Positions 32,918 to 41,331 of a stretch of DNA of 64,000 bases are shown here, in pieces. The stretch covers positions 3,940,001-4,004,000 of the forward strand of contig NZ_AP022842.1 in assembly GCF_011398925.1 (NCBI RefSeq), read 5' to 3'. Made by a program: the position numbers and the translations under genes. Source of the stretch: Bacillus sp. KH172YL63 (lineage in GTDB: Bacteria; Bacillota; Bacilli; Bacillales; Bacillaceae_B). The number at the start of each line of letters is the position of its first letter. Position 1 is the stretch's first letter. Below the pieces are notes generated by a model. The model was not told where the DNA came from. It did no database searches and worked only from the letters and a program-made list of their open reading frames with translations.

Positions 32918-34843
32918 CTATTCTATCCTCTCCAACAACCCATAAGCCTCTTCCCTCGTCTCCACATTCAACAACTGATTTCGATAGGCTTCATCCATCA
33001 GCTGGCGGGAGAGCATTTGCAGGATCTTCAGGTGCTCGTTTCCTTCGCTTTCTTTCGGTACGGCAATCATGAAGATGACTTTCGCATCGGAACCGTCTAA
33101 GCTGTTCCAGTCGACTCCCTTTTTCTTTAATCCAAAGACGACCCTTGGCTTTTGTACAGCGGGGGATTTCCCGTGGGGAATGGCGATGTTCATGCCGATT
33201 CCTGTGGTACTCTCTTCTTCCCGGTCAATGATGGCTTGTTTGAAATCAGCCGAAGAGGTGATGGTTCCCCCTTGTTCCAACTTATGAATCATCTCATCAA
33301 TCACTTCATCACGGGTTGTACCTTTCAAATCCACTTCAATGAGGTCTAAGCTGGTGATGTCCGTCAGTTTCTTCATTTCGATTGTTTCCTTTGGCTGAGG
33401 CGCTTCTTCTGCGACTTCCTGTGAGCTTGCAGCCTCATTTTCGCTCACTTCAGCCGGGTGAGTGCTGACGTCTTTCTTTAATAAGTTGACGATGAGTGCC
33501 GTGACCACAGCTCCGACTATAACGGCTACGAAGAACATCAAGACGTTGTCCACCGCACCAAGCACAGCTACGATCGGACCACCATGAGCCACCCTGTCCC
33601 CTACATGCCCAAGCATGGCGATGACAGAACCTGTCATGGACCCTACCATAATACTCGGGATGACACGGAGAGGATCCTGTGCCGCAAACGGGATCGCGCC
33701 TTCTGTGATTCCGAATAATCCCATGGTGAAGGCTGCTTTTCCTGTTTCTCTTTCAGACGTTCCGTATTTCTTCTTGCCGATGAACGTTGCCAATCCCATC
33801 CCGATAGGCGGGATACAGATGGCAGCTGCAATCGGTCCCATGATTTCATAGTTTCCTTCTGCAATCATCGCCGAACCAAAGAGAAAGGCCACCTTATTGA
33901 CTGGACCTCCCATATCAAATGAGATCATCGCACCCAGAATGAGGGCGAGTAAAATTGAACTTGTTCCTTGCATACTTGCGAGCCATCCGGTTAGAACTTC
34001 AAAGGTTTGAGCCACAGGTGCACCGATCAAGAATACAAATGCCAGTCCCACAATGAGGGATGCCAATACTGGAATGATGATGATCGGCATGATCGGTTGT
34101 ATGGCTTTCGGAACTTTAATCTTTTTAATATAAAGGGCGACATACCCTGCGAGGAAACCGGCGATGATTCCACCGATGAAGCCGGCTCCTGCTTCACTTC
34201 CATAGAAGCTGCCGTTTGCTGCAATATACCCACCGACAACCCCGGGAGCAAGTCCCGGTCTGTCTGCAATACTATAGGCGATAAATCCAGCGAGGATCGG
34301 TACCATGAATGTAAAGGACGCTCCACCGATTCCTTCAATACTTTTCCAGAATGAATCTTCCGGAATGACAAGGCCACCTGGTGTCTTCACTCCACCCATC
34401 GTCAGGGCAACGGCAATCAATAATCCGCCGATGACGATGAACGGGATCATATATGACACGCCATTCATGAGGTGGCGATAGATTGGATTTTCCTTTTTGT
34501 CCGACTTTTTCGTTTCTTGTGCAGTGGATCGATAGACCGAGACTTCTCCACCCATCATTTTCTTGATTAGCTGCTCGGGCTTCCGAATGCCATCCTGCAC
34601 TCCTGCCACTAGCACTTTCTTTCCGTTGAAACGGTCTTTGTTCACTGTTTTGTCTGCAGCGATGATGATTCCGTCTGCTTCCTGTATCTCTTTTTCCGTA
34701 AATTCATTCTCCACGCCAATGGATCCCTGCGTTTCTACTTTTAATTGAATGCCCAATTCTTTCGCTGCTTTTTCAAGGTTTTCAGCAGCCATATAAGTAT
34801 GGGCGATTCCATTAGGACAAGACGTAATCGCTAATAATTTCAT
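32918..34843 (-). CDS. manP: Mannose/fructose-family PTS transporter EIIBCA
   Basis: 641 residues with domain order B-C-A. EIIB (1-100) has phosphorylatable Cys9 in TSCPNGIAHTYMA. EIIC (about 115-460) has around ten membrane segments and a conserved GITEGAIPFAAQDP loop. EIIA (about 490-641) has active His in NIAIPHGKS. The B-C-A order is that of ManP of B. subtilis (FruA is A-B-C), and the activator directly upstream is ManR-like, so mannose is the most likely substrate. Mannose 6-phosphate would then be isomerised by the ManA encoded at 49959. RBS AAAGGGGAG. Regulation by CcpA and ManR is suggested by the sites at 34861 and 34914. Confidence 0.9.
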   Translation of the reverse strand: MKLLAITSCPNGIAHTYMAAENLEKAAKELGIQLKVETQGSIGVENEFTEKEIQEADGIIIAADKTVNKDRFNGKKVLVAGVQDGIRKPEQLIKKMMGGEVSVYRSTAQETKKSDKKENPIYRHLMNGVSYMIPFIVIGGLLIAVALTMGGVKTPGGLVIPEDSFWKSIEGIGGASFTFMVPILAGFIAYSIADRPGLAPGVVGGYIAANGSFYGSEAGAGFIGGIIAGFLAGYVALYIKKIKVPKAIQPIMPIIIIPVLASLIVGLAFVFLIGAPVAQTFEVLTGWLASMQGTSSILLALILGAMISFDMGGPVNKVAFLFGSAMIAEGNYEIMGPIAAAICIPPIGMGLATFIGKKKYGTSERETGKAAFTMGLFGITEGAIPFAAQDPLRVIPSIMVGSMTGSVIAMLGHVGDRVAHGGPIVAVLGAVDNVLMFFVAVIVGAVVTALIVNLLKKDVSTHPAEVSENEAASSQEVAEEAPQPKETIEMKKLTDITSLDLIEVDLKGTTRDEVIDEMIHKLEQGGTITSSADFKQAIIDREEESTTGIGMNIAIPHGKSPAVQKPRVVFGLKKKGVDWNSLDGSDAKVIFMIAVPKESEGNEHLKILQMLSRQLMDEAYRNQLLNVETREEAYGLLERIE

Positions 34844-34860
34844 CTCTTTCTCCCCTTTAT

Positions 34861-34874
34861 CGTAATCGCTTACA
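34861..34874 (-). promoter_or_regulatory. cre box (CcpA site) upstream of manP
   Basis: On the minus strand TGTAAGCGATTACG matches the consensus TGWAANCGNTNWCA at all but the last base. It lies just downstream of a possible -10 (TATAGT, 34878-34883). Confidence 0.75.
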
Positions 34875-34913
34875 TTTACTATACAATAATATTCCGGGAT
34901 AAAAAGTCGTTTC

Positions 34914-34935
34914 TTTTACCGGAGCTCCGGTAAAA
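34914..34935. promoter_or_regulatory. 22-bp perfect palindrome upstream of the manP promoter, candidate ManR operator
   Basis: Core ACCGGAGCTCCGGT, extended by TTTT on the left and AAAA on the right, perfectly symmetrical. There is no T-run on either strand, so it is not an intrinsic terminator. It lies about 40 bases upstream of the cre box, where an activator such as ManR would bind. Confidence 0.55.
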
Positions 34936-34942
34936 AAGATCA

Positions 34943-34973
34943 AAAAAGAAGCAAAGCGCTTTTACTTTGCTTC
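34943..34973 (-). terminator. Terminator of manR
   Basis: GAAGCAAAG (34948-34956) pairs with CTTTGCTTC (34965-34973); TTTTTTG follows on the minus strand. The stem overlaps the manR stop codon. Confidence 0.85.
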
Positions 34974-36912
34974 ACTCACCCGTTAGTTCGGATAAAAAGT
35001 TCATCGTATTCTTCTGTTTCATCAGCAATTGAAGCTTCTTAGGGTTTTCACTTAAGAAAGAGATTTCACTGAATAATTGCTTCATTTCTTGTTGATTTTC
35101 ATTTTTCACTGCGATTAAAAAGACGAGGGAGACTTTCTCGATCCCCCATTCAACCGGTTCCTTCAAGGTTACAATCCCGACAGCTGATTGCTTGATCAGG
35201 CTTGGGTGGCCATGTGGTATCGCAATGCCTGCACCAATGGTGGTGGCTGACATCCTTTCCCTGATCATCGTGCTTTCAATATATTCTTTTTCTACATAGC
35301 CTTTTGAGTGGAGGGAGGAAGCAGCCTTCTTGATGACTTCGAATTTGTTTGTTTCTTCCTGCTGAAGAAACACCAGGAATGGATTGGTGTATTTTAATAA
35401 AACCGATTCTTCATTAAGCCGCTTTACCTGCTGTGGATCTTGTTTTAACCATTGCTCTAAGCGGGATTCGTCACTTCTTTCCAACAGTGGGGACACAACA
35501 ATATGAGGAACAGGTATATCAGATAGTGATACTGTACTGATCACCAGGTCAACCTGATGCGTACGAAGGAATGTCTTCAGTTCAGATTTTGCGATACTCC
35601 CGAGAATCATGACCGAGTGGAATTTCCGCTGTATTTTCGTTCTCAACAATTGAGACATACCCATCCCCATATGACAAACGAGTACAACTTTCTTCTGCGA
35701 CAGTTGTTCAGTCTTTAACCTCTCTAATGCTGATTGGAAATGCAGGGTTACATACGCCGCTTCCTCCTCAGGTATATCACGTGCCAGCTCTTCATTGATT
35801 TCTACTAACGCAAGCATCACTCGGTCAAACATATATGGGTACATTTTCTTGATTTCATTAAGCATCACATTAGAAACAGGAAGACCATGCTTCAAGCGAT
35901 TGAGCGTGGATTGCAGATGAACGTTCAATCCGCCCATCAGTTCCTTATCCCCTTTAAATTCAATGTTGGTGGAAGATGAAACCCGCTCCACCAGCATGTC
36001 CAACACATTTGCAAGAATACGAGAATCATCGTTGTCACTTAACATCATCTTTTGGGATCTATATGTCCCTCCGAGGAAATGAAGGGACAGGTATGCCCTT
36101 TCTTTATCAGGAAAATGAAGTGAAAGATACGGTTCAAGTTTTTGAAGGAATTCAGATGCCCATTCAAACTCTATGTTTCTGCTAAGATAGCGAAGCTCCT
36201 CAGTGGACATGGAAATCATTTGTCCAAGCTTTGATCTTTTGATCATAAGAAGGGTATGAAGGACAATGCGTTCAAAGCTTTCGTCCGTGAGTTGTAAGGA
36301 ATGGGTACGATTGAGATCATTCAACACATTATCGACCATGTTGACTTCCGAAGAAGAAAACTGTTCCTTCATAAATTCGTGGATAAGGGCTTGTTGGGGG
36401 ACCATTTCATATAACCTTGCCAATGCTGCACGTTTATTTTTTTCGGTTCCCTCAAGGGTAAGTCCGACTTTTTGTTTTGAGATCACCCTGATGTCATAAC
36501 GCTTTATCCATGCCTCTATTTTCTCCACATCATTTTTTATCACTGCTTTACTTACATAATATCGCTTCATTAAGTCTTGGAATGTGATGGGTGAGGTATC
36601 CATTAACAGATGATAGGCCACTTGAAGAAGCCTTTCTTGTTCATCGGGATACCCCTTTGGGCGGTCGTTAGAATGGAGATAATCGAAGAGTGTCCGTTCG
36701 TCCTCTTCCTGAAACTGCAGACATACACCCAGTCCGGGTTTTCTGAGGAGTTTAGCAGATGAGATTTTCTCTACGTAAGATTGGATTACTTTCAGATCAT
36801 TTCTAACTGTTTTTTCTGAGCAGCCCAAGTGGTCTGTCATCTGTCTGATTAATAGATATTGATTGGAATGCCGAGTCAGCATTCTCAGAATGTCCGTTTG
36901 TCTCTCGTTCAT
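34972..36912 (-). CDS. manR: PRD-containing transcriptional activator of the mannose PTS
   Basis: 646 residues from ATG 36912 (RBS AAGGTG). Order of domains: N-terminal helix-turn-helix (ERQTDILRMLTRHSNQYLLIRQMTDHLGCSEKTVRNDL), a second DNA-binding-like segment, two PRD domains with conserved histidines (HSLQLTDESFERIVLHTLLMIKRS, ALVEINEELARDIPEEEAAYVTLHFQSALE), an EIIB-like domain (VVLVCHMGMGMSQLL, about 405-420) and an EIIA-like domain with IAIPHGHP (about 565). This is the ManR/MtlR/LicR class, controlled by PTS phosphorylation. Length and gene order (manR then manP) match B. subtilis. Confidence 0.9.
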   Translation of the reverse strand: MNERQTDILRMLTRHSNQYLLIRQMTDHLGCSEKTVRNDLKVIQSYVEKISSAKLLRKPGLGVCLQFQEEDERTLFDYLHSNDRPKGYPDEQERLLQVAYHLLMDTSPITFQDLMKRYYVSKAVIKNDVEKIEAWIKRYDIRVISKQKVGLTLEGTEKNKRAALARLYEMVPQQALIHEFMKEQFSSSEVNMVDNVLNDLNRTHSLQLTDESFERIVLHTLLMIKRSKLGQMISMSTEELRYLSRNIEFEWASEFLQKLEPYLSLHFPDKERAYLSLHFLGGTYRSQKMMLSDNDDSRILANVLDMLVERVSSSTNIEFKGDKELMGGLNVHLQSTLNRLKHGLPVSNVMLNEIKKMYPYMFDRVMLALVEINEELARDIPEEEAAYVTLHFQSALERLKTEQLSQKKVVLVCHMGMGMSQLLRTKIQRKFHSVMILGSIAKSELKTFLRTHQVDLVISTVSLSDIPVPHIVVSPLLERSDESRLEQWLKQDPQQVKRLNEESVLLKYTNPFLVFLQQEETNKFEVIKKAASSLHSKGYVEKEYIESTMIRERMSATTIGAGIAIPHGHPSLIKQSAVGIVTLKEPVEWGIEKVSLVFLIAVKNENQQEMKQLFSEISFLSENPKKLQLLMKQKNTMNFLSELTGE

Positions 36913-36955
36913 GATTTCACCTTCTTTATGACAGAATCTGGCCAATGTCTATTTT

Positions 36956-36984
36956 ATGATACTTTTTGCTCATGAAAATGTAAA
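36956..36984 (-). promoter_or_regulatory. sigma-A promoter of manR
   Basis: TTTACA (36979-36984) and TATCAT (36956-36961) with a 17-base spacer on the minus strand; about 45 bases upstream of the start codon. Confidence 0.6.
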
Positions 36985-37066
36985 CCGAATGAGGCCGGAC
37001 CTTCTAAAATCCCTCCCCATAAGGTAAAATAATGACATATTCGAGAGCGACCAAGGAGGATGTCGA

Positions 37067-38056
37067 TTGATTACAATCAAGGAAGTTGCGAAAAGGGCCC
37101 ACGTTTCCAGTGCAACGGTATCTCGGATGCTGAATGAATCCGGATACGTGAGTGAAGATGCAAGAGAGCGAATCTTGAAAGTCATAGAGGAAACCGGATA
37201 TGTGCCGAGTGAAAACGCCAAATCCCTCCGAACAAAGAAAACGAAGGTGATTGGTGTCATATTGCCGAAACTTGGTTCAGAAACGACCAGCAGGATGGTC
37301 AATGGATTGGACCGGGTACTTGCAGAAAAGGGTTATCAAATTCTCTTGGCGAATTCAAACCTTAACGCTGATAAGGAAATAGAATTCATTAAGCTGCTAA
37401 AAAGCAGGGACGTAGAAGGGATCGTGTTATCAGCCACAAATGCCAGCGAAGGGCTTGTTGAAGAAATCCAGAAACTGAAGATGCCGGTGGTGGTCGTCGG
37501 TCAAGACCTGCCTGATATCCCATCAGTCACTTTTAATGAAATGATGGCAGCGAAGGAGATGATTGCTTATTTTATTGATCAGCAGCATGAGAAAATCGCT
37601 TTTATCGGAGTAAGTGAGGCTGACCGGGCTGTTGGTTTATTAAGGAAGCAGGGTTATCTTGCGGCAATGGAAGAAAAAGGCCTTGAAATAGAAGACAATT
37701 GGATCCAAACAGCCGTCTTTGATGTGGAATCCGGTTATCAGGCTATGAAGAATATCATGGAGAATTCAGTAGAAAGACCCACTGCTGTATTCGCGGTTAC
37801 CGACCGGCTCGCCATTGGGGCCATGAATTATCTTAAAGAAATCGGGTTGAACATTCCGGGGGATATCGCGCTTGCAGGAGTGGGTGCATCTGAACTTTCT
37901 CAATATGTCACACCGTCCCTGACAACCATTGATTTTCAATACAATAAAGCCGGTCAGGAAGCAGCGACCTTGCTTCTGTCTCAAATCAACCATGAAAATA
38001 TTCAATCTACCAAAATTCAATTAGACTATAGACTAGCAAAAAAAGATAGTGTATAA
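37067..38056 (+). CDS. scrR: LacI-family repressor of the sucrose operon
   Basis: 329 residues from TTG 37067 (RBS GGAGGA). An N-terminal helix-turn-helix and hinge (TIKEVAKRAHVSSATVSRMLNESGYVS, SLRTKKTKVIGVILP) is followed by a periplasmic-binding-protein-like sensor (EGIVLSA, FAVTDRLAIGAMNYLKEIG, PSLTTIDFQYNKAGQEAATLLL). It stands immediately upstream of a sucrose PTS and a sucrose-6-phosphate hydrolase. Three copies of a palindrome with the LacI-type central CG follow it, so it almost certainly controls them. The effector is unknown (fructose or a sugar phosphate in related systems). Confidence 0.88.
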   Translation: MITIKEVAKRAHVSSATVSRMLNESGYVSEDARERILKVIEETGYVPSENAKSLRTKKTKVIGVILPKLGSETTSRMVNGLDRVLAEKGYQILLANSNLNADKEIEFIKLLKSRDVEGIVLSATNASEGLVEEIQKLKMPVVVVGQDLPDIPSVTFNEMMAAKEMIAYFIDQQHEKIAFIGVSEADRAVGLLRKQGYLAAMEEKGLEIEDNWIQTAVFDVESGYQAMKNIMENSVERPTAVFAVTDRLAIGAMNYLKEIGLNIPGDIALAGVGASELSQYVTPSLTTIDFQYNKAGQEAATLLLSQINHENIQSTKIQLDYRLAKKDSV

Positions 38057-38057
38057 T
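38029..38057 (+). promoter_or_regulatory. sigma-A promoter of scrA, inside the end of scrR
   Basis: TAGACT (38029-38034) and TATAAT (38052-38057) with a 17-base spacer. The first operator starts four bases past the -10 box, so bound repressor would cover the start site. Confidence 0.65.
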
Positions 38058-38060
38058 CCT

Positions 38061-38076
38061 ATGTAATCGATTACAT
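38061..38076. promoter_or_regulatory. ScrR operator 1
   Basis: The perfect 16-bp palindrome ATGTAATCGATTACAT with a central CG, typical of LacI-family sites. Confidence 0.8.
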
Positions 38077-38091
38077 AACGATATGTCGTAT

Positions 38092-38107
38092 ATGGAATCG
38101 ATTACAT
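38092..38107. promoter_or_regulatory. ScrR operator 2
   Basis: ATGGAATCGATTACAT, one mismatch to the operator 1 palindrome; centre 31 bases from operator 1, about three helical turns. Confidence 0.72.
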
Positions 38108-38168
38108 ATACGACAAAAGAAAGTACGTTTGTATGAGCATTCATTGCTGATACTTTTATTTTTACACT

Positions 38169-38188
38169 ATGTGTAATCGATTACACAT
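38169..38188. promoter_or_regulatory. ScrR operator 3
   Basis: The perfect 20-bp palindrome ATGTGTAATCGATTACACAT, 22 bases upstream of the scrA start codon. Together with operators 1 and 2 it could allow looping. Confidence 0.8.
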
Positions 38189-38209
38189 GTGAATGAGGAG
38201 GAGAAAAAG

Positions 38210-39607
38210 ATGTCTGAGAACAGAAAAATCGCTGAAAATATCATTGCCGCAGTCGGCGGTAATGATAATATTCTTTCCGTTGCACACTGTGCGACCCGTC
38301 TGCGGATCATGATTAAAGATAAGGAACAAATCGATCAGTCCGCTGTAGAAAATACGGATAAAGTAAAGGGAGCTTTTTTTAACTCCGGTCAGTATCAGGT
38401 TATTTTCGGAACAGGAACGGTCAACCGGATTTATGAAGAAGTGAGAAAACTAGGGGTGACTGGATCTACGAAGGCTGAGCAGTCAAAAGAAGCAGTCAAG
38501 AGCGGAAACGCCTTACAACGGGCAATCCGGACTTTCGGAGATGTTTTTGTCCCGATCATTCCTGTGCTTGTGGCAACCGGTCTGTTCATGGGTTTCCGTG
38601 GCCTCGTCCTACAAGAACAAATCTTAGCTCTTTTCGGTATGACACCTGACGATATTTCACAAAACTTCATTCTATTTACCCAGATCCTGACAGATACTGC
38701 ATTTATATTCTTACCTGCGCTTGTCGCCTGGTCAACGTTCAGAGTATTCGGCGGGACGCCGATTGTCGGCATGGTCCTCGGGTTAATGCTCGTCAGTCCA
38801 TCCCTTCCAAATGCATGGGGGGTAGCCGGCGGAGATGTACAGCCACTTGAGTTTCTCGGATTCATTCCTGTCGTAGGATATCAAGGTTCTGTCCTGCCGG
38901 CGTTCATCGCAGGTATTCTCGGGGCCAAGCTTGAACAGCAAATACGAAAACGTACACCAGAAGCGCTTGATTTAATTATCACGCCGTTTCTAACATTACT
39001 GATCATGATTACATTAGCCCTGTTTGTAATCGGACCTGTTTTCCACAGTCTTGAAAACATTATTCTAGACGGTACCATTGCGGTTCTCGATTGGCCATTC
39101 GGAATCAGCGGCCTGATTATCGGCGGTCTCAACCAAATCATCGTAGTGACTGGTATTCATCATATCTTTAACTTGCTGGAAATTCAGCTGCTTGCGAAAT
39201 TCGGTAACAATCCATATAATGCCATCATCACCTGTTCTATTGCAGCACAAGGAGGAGCAGCGTTGGCGGTTGGTCTAAAGACAAAGTCCAAAAAGCTGAA
39301 AGCACTGGCTCTGCCTTCTTCCCTTTCAGCGTTCTTAGGTATTACAGAACCTGCAATCTTCGGGGTGAACCTGCGCTACGGGAAGCCGTTCATCATGGCC
39401 CTCATCGGGGGAGCGGCAGGTGGATTCCTTGCTTCCATCCTTGGATTGAAAGCAACCGGGATGGCGATTACCGTTATCCCAGGTACACTTCTGTATTTAA
39501 ATGGACAAGTCCTGCTTTATATCTTGATTAACCTTGTCTCCATCGGGGTCGCATTCGCCCTTACCTGGATGTTTGGATATTCAGACAAGAAAGAGCTTGA
39601 ACAATAA
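38210..39607 (+). CDS. scrA: Sucrose-type PTS transporter EIIBC
   Basis: 465 residues from ATG 38210 (RBS GAGGAGGAG). EIIB (1-90) carries the Cys in SVAHCATRLRIMI. EIIC (about 105-460) is a glucose-superfamily channel with about ten helices (FVPIIPVLVATGLFMGFRGL, GITEPAIFGVNLRYGKPFIMALIGG). No EIIA domain is fused, so a shared glucose-type EIIA is required, as for SacP and ScrA. Substrate sucrose is inferred from the neighbours: a LacI repressor upstream and a sucrose-6-phosphate hydrolase downstream. A partial terminator separates it from scrB. Confidence 0.9.
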   Translation: MSENRKIAENIIAAVGGNDNILSVAHCATRLRIMIKDKEQIDQSAVENTDKVKGAFFNSGQYQVIFGTGTVNRIYEEVRKLGVTGSTKAEQSKEAVKSGNALQRAIRTFGDVFVPIIPVLVATGLFMGFRGLVLQEQILALFGMTPDDISQNFILFTQILTDTAFIFLPALVAWSTFRVFGGTPIVGMVLGLMLVSPSLPNAWGVAGGDVQPLEFLGFIPVVGYQGSVLPAFIAGILGAKLEQQIRKRTPEALDLIITPFLTLLIMITLALFVIGPVFHSLENIILDGTIAVLDWPFGISGLIIGGLNQIIVVTGIHHIFNLLEIQLLAKFGNNPYNAIITCSIAAQGGAALAVGLKTKSKKLKALALPSSLSAFLGITEPAIFGVNLRYGKPFIMALIGGAAGGFLASILGLKATGMAITVIPGTLLYLNGQVLLYILINLVSIGVAFALTWMFGYSDKKELEQ

Positions 39608-39621
39608 CTTTCATGAAAACT

Positions 39622-39662
39622 GAAGCAGGCAAGTGTCCCTCACTTTCCTGCTTTCTTTTTTT
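39622..39662 (+). terminator. Intercistronic terminator between scrA and scrB
   Basis: AAGCAGG (39623-39629) pairs with CCTGCTT (39647-39653), with AAGTG/CACTT continuing the stem; followed by TTCTTTTTTT. It would lower scrB relative to scrA unless scrB has its own promoter, which I could not find. Confidence 0.7.
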
Positions 39663-39755
39663 ACCCCCTTTACGATTAGGATGAGGTCAGCGGGAAGGGA
39701 CACCAGTCCGATCAATCATCGAATCAATATAGAAGACGAAAGGATGAATGCTTTT

Positions 39756-41249
39756 ATGGCTAAATTTACTGAACCAAAATATCGCACTCTTCATGAAGCG
39801 GAAGAAAATGAATTAGATGCACTTCGGGATAAGCTGCAAGCCTCCAAATGGAAGCCGTCTTTTCATATCTTCCCAAGCTCCGGCCTGTTGAACGATCCAA
39901 ACGGCCTCGCTTATTTCAACGGCGCATTCCATGTCTTCTATCAATGGTATCCGTTTGGGGCCATTCATGGGATGAAGCATTGGGCACATGTAAAATCAGT
40001 TGATTTAGTGAACTGGGAGCGACAGCCTGTCGCGCTCGTGCCTGAGGAAGCGTACGAATCCCACGGTGCCTATTCCGGCGCGTCTCTCGAAATGAACGAC
40101 GAGCTATACCTTTACTATACGGGGAATATTAAATACAGCCCTAAATCAGAAGATCGCTCGGCCACTCAGTGTCTTGCGATCATGGATAAACAAGGAAACA
40201 TCCGGAAGTATGAGCAAAACCCAATCATTGACGGGGTTCCGGAAGGGTATACCGGCCATGTCCGCGACCCGAAAGTGTTTAAGAAAAACGATCATTATTA
40301 TATGTTGTTAGGCGCACAAAGAACCGATTTAACAGGGACTATTCTCGTGTATGAATCAACCGACGCGTTGAATTGGGGGCTAAAAGGTGAATTGAAATTG
40401 GATCTCGACCTCCCAGCATCCTGTTATATGCTCGAATGTCCCGATTACTTTGAAATCAATGGTCAAGGGGTACTTGTAGTCTCCCCGCAAGGTTTGGACG
40501 CAGGGGAACACGCGTATCAAAACTTGTTCAACGTGATTTATGCAGTTGGGACGCTAGATATCGAAAACCTTGAATATCAAGTGATCAATTATCAGGAAGT
40601 GGACAAAGGTTTTGATTTTTATGCTCCGCAGACGTTCAATGGGAAACATGACGAACGCCTTCTCTTCGGGTGGGCAGGGATGGGCGAAACCGACTATCCC
40701 ACTGACGAAGAAGGTTGGGCCCACTCCCTGACGATCCCCCGGGAACTTTCGATTGTAAACAACACGCTGCTTCAAAAACCCGCGAATGCGCTGAAACAGC
40801 TTAGAAAACAGTCCTGTCCCGGAGAAGTGACAGTTGATACTGACAGTGTTCACCTTTCATCAACGTCCAATCAATATGAGATGGAAATGACGATTGACTG
40901 TAAAGCATCCGAATCGTTCGGACTGGAACTCTTTTCATCCGAAACGGAAGGACTCCTCCTGGAATTTAACCGTTCCACACAATCGGTTACGTTAAATCGG
41001 GAAAGGTTCGACGCTGAGCTAAGATCGGAGCATGGATTTACCCGAAGTGCCAAGCTCGAATGGGAGAACACGGTAAAGATCCAGGCGATCATCGACCACA
41101 GCATCGCTGAAATCTTCATCAATGACGGGGAAACGGTCTTTACAACAAGAGTCTTCCCAAAGAAAGAATCAACAGGGATCAAACTGTTCTCAAAGCAGAA
41201 AGTTACCGCCAGCTATCGCATACACGAACTAAAGAATGGGTCCCTGTAA
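39756..41249 (+). CDS. scrB: Sucrose-6-phosphate hydrolase, GH32
   Basis: 497 residues from ATG 39756 (AAAGGATG nine bases upstream; ATG 39744 is too close to the RBS). It hydrolyses sucrose 6-phosphate to glucose 6-phosphate and fructose. The five-bladed propeller has nucleophile Asp in SGLLNDPNGLAYF, the RDPKVF motif and acid/base Glu in MLECPDYFEI. A C-terminal beta-sandwich with FGLELFSSE and ATAGIKLFSK-like blocks completes the GH32 fold. Cytosolic, no signal peptide. Fructose produced can be phosphorylated by the ROK kinase at 52013. Convergent with the glycerate kinase gene, with a shared terminator. Confidence 0.92.
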   Translation: MAKFTEPKYRTLHEAEENELDALRDKLQASKWKPSFHIFPSSGLLNDPNGLAYFNGAFHVFYQWYPFGAIHGMKHWAHVKSVDLVNWERQPVALVPEEAYESHGAYSGASLEMNDELYLYYTGNIKYSPKSEDRSATQCLAIMDKQGNIRKYEQNPIIDGVPEGYTGHVRDPKVFKKNDHYYMLLGAQRTDLTGTILVYESTDALNWGLKGELKLDLDLPASCYMLECPDYFEINGQGVLVVSPQGLDAGEHAYQNLFNVIYAVGTLDIENLEYQVINYQEVDKGFDFYAPQTFNGKHDERLLFGWAGMGETDYPTDEEGWAHSLTIPRELSIVNNTLLQKPANALKQLRKQSCPGEVTVDTDSVHLSSTSNQYEMEMTIDCKASESFGLELFSSETEGLLLEFNRSTQSVTLNRERFDAELRSEHGFTRSAKLEWENTVKIQAIIDHSIAEIFINDGETVFTTRVFPKKESTGIKLFSKQKVTASYRIHELKNGSL

Positions 41250-41258
41250 GGGAAAGAG

Positions 41259-41304
41259 AAAGGTCCGTCCCTCATCGCTTTAATGCGATGAGGGACGGAC
41301 CTTT
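41259..41304. terminator. Strong bidirectional terminator between scrB and glycerate kinase
   Basis: A perfect 20-bp stem: AAAGGTCCGTCCCTCATCGC (41259-41278), loop TTTAAT, and its exact complement to 41304. Confidence 0.85.
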
Positions 41305-41331
41305 CTTCACGGCACAAGCACCGTGACCTGC

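Noticed and set aside
34914..34935. Palindrome before manP as a second manR terminator
   Set aside because: No T-run follows on either strand, and a proper terminator already overlaps the manR stop.
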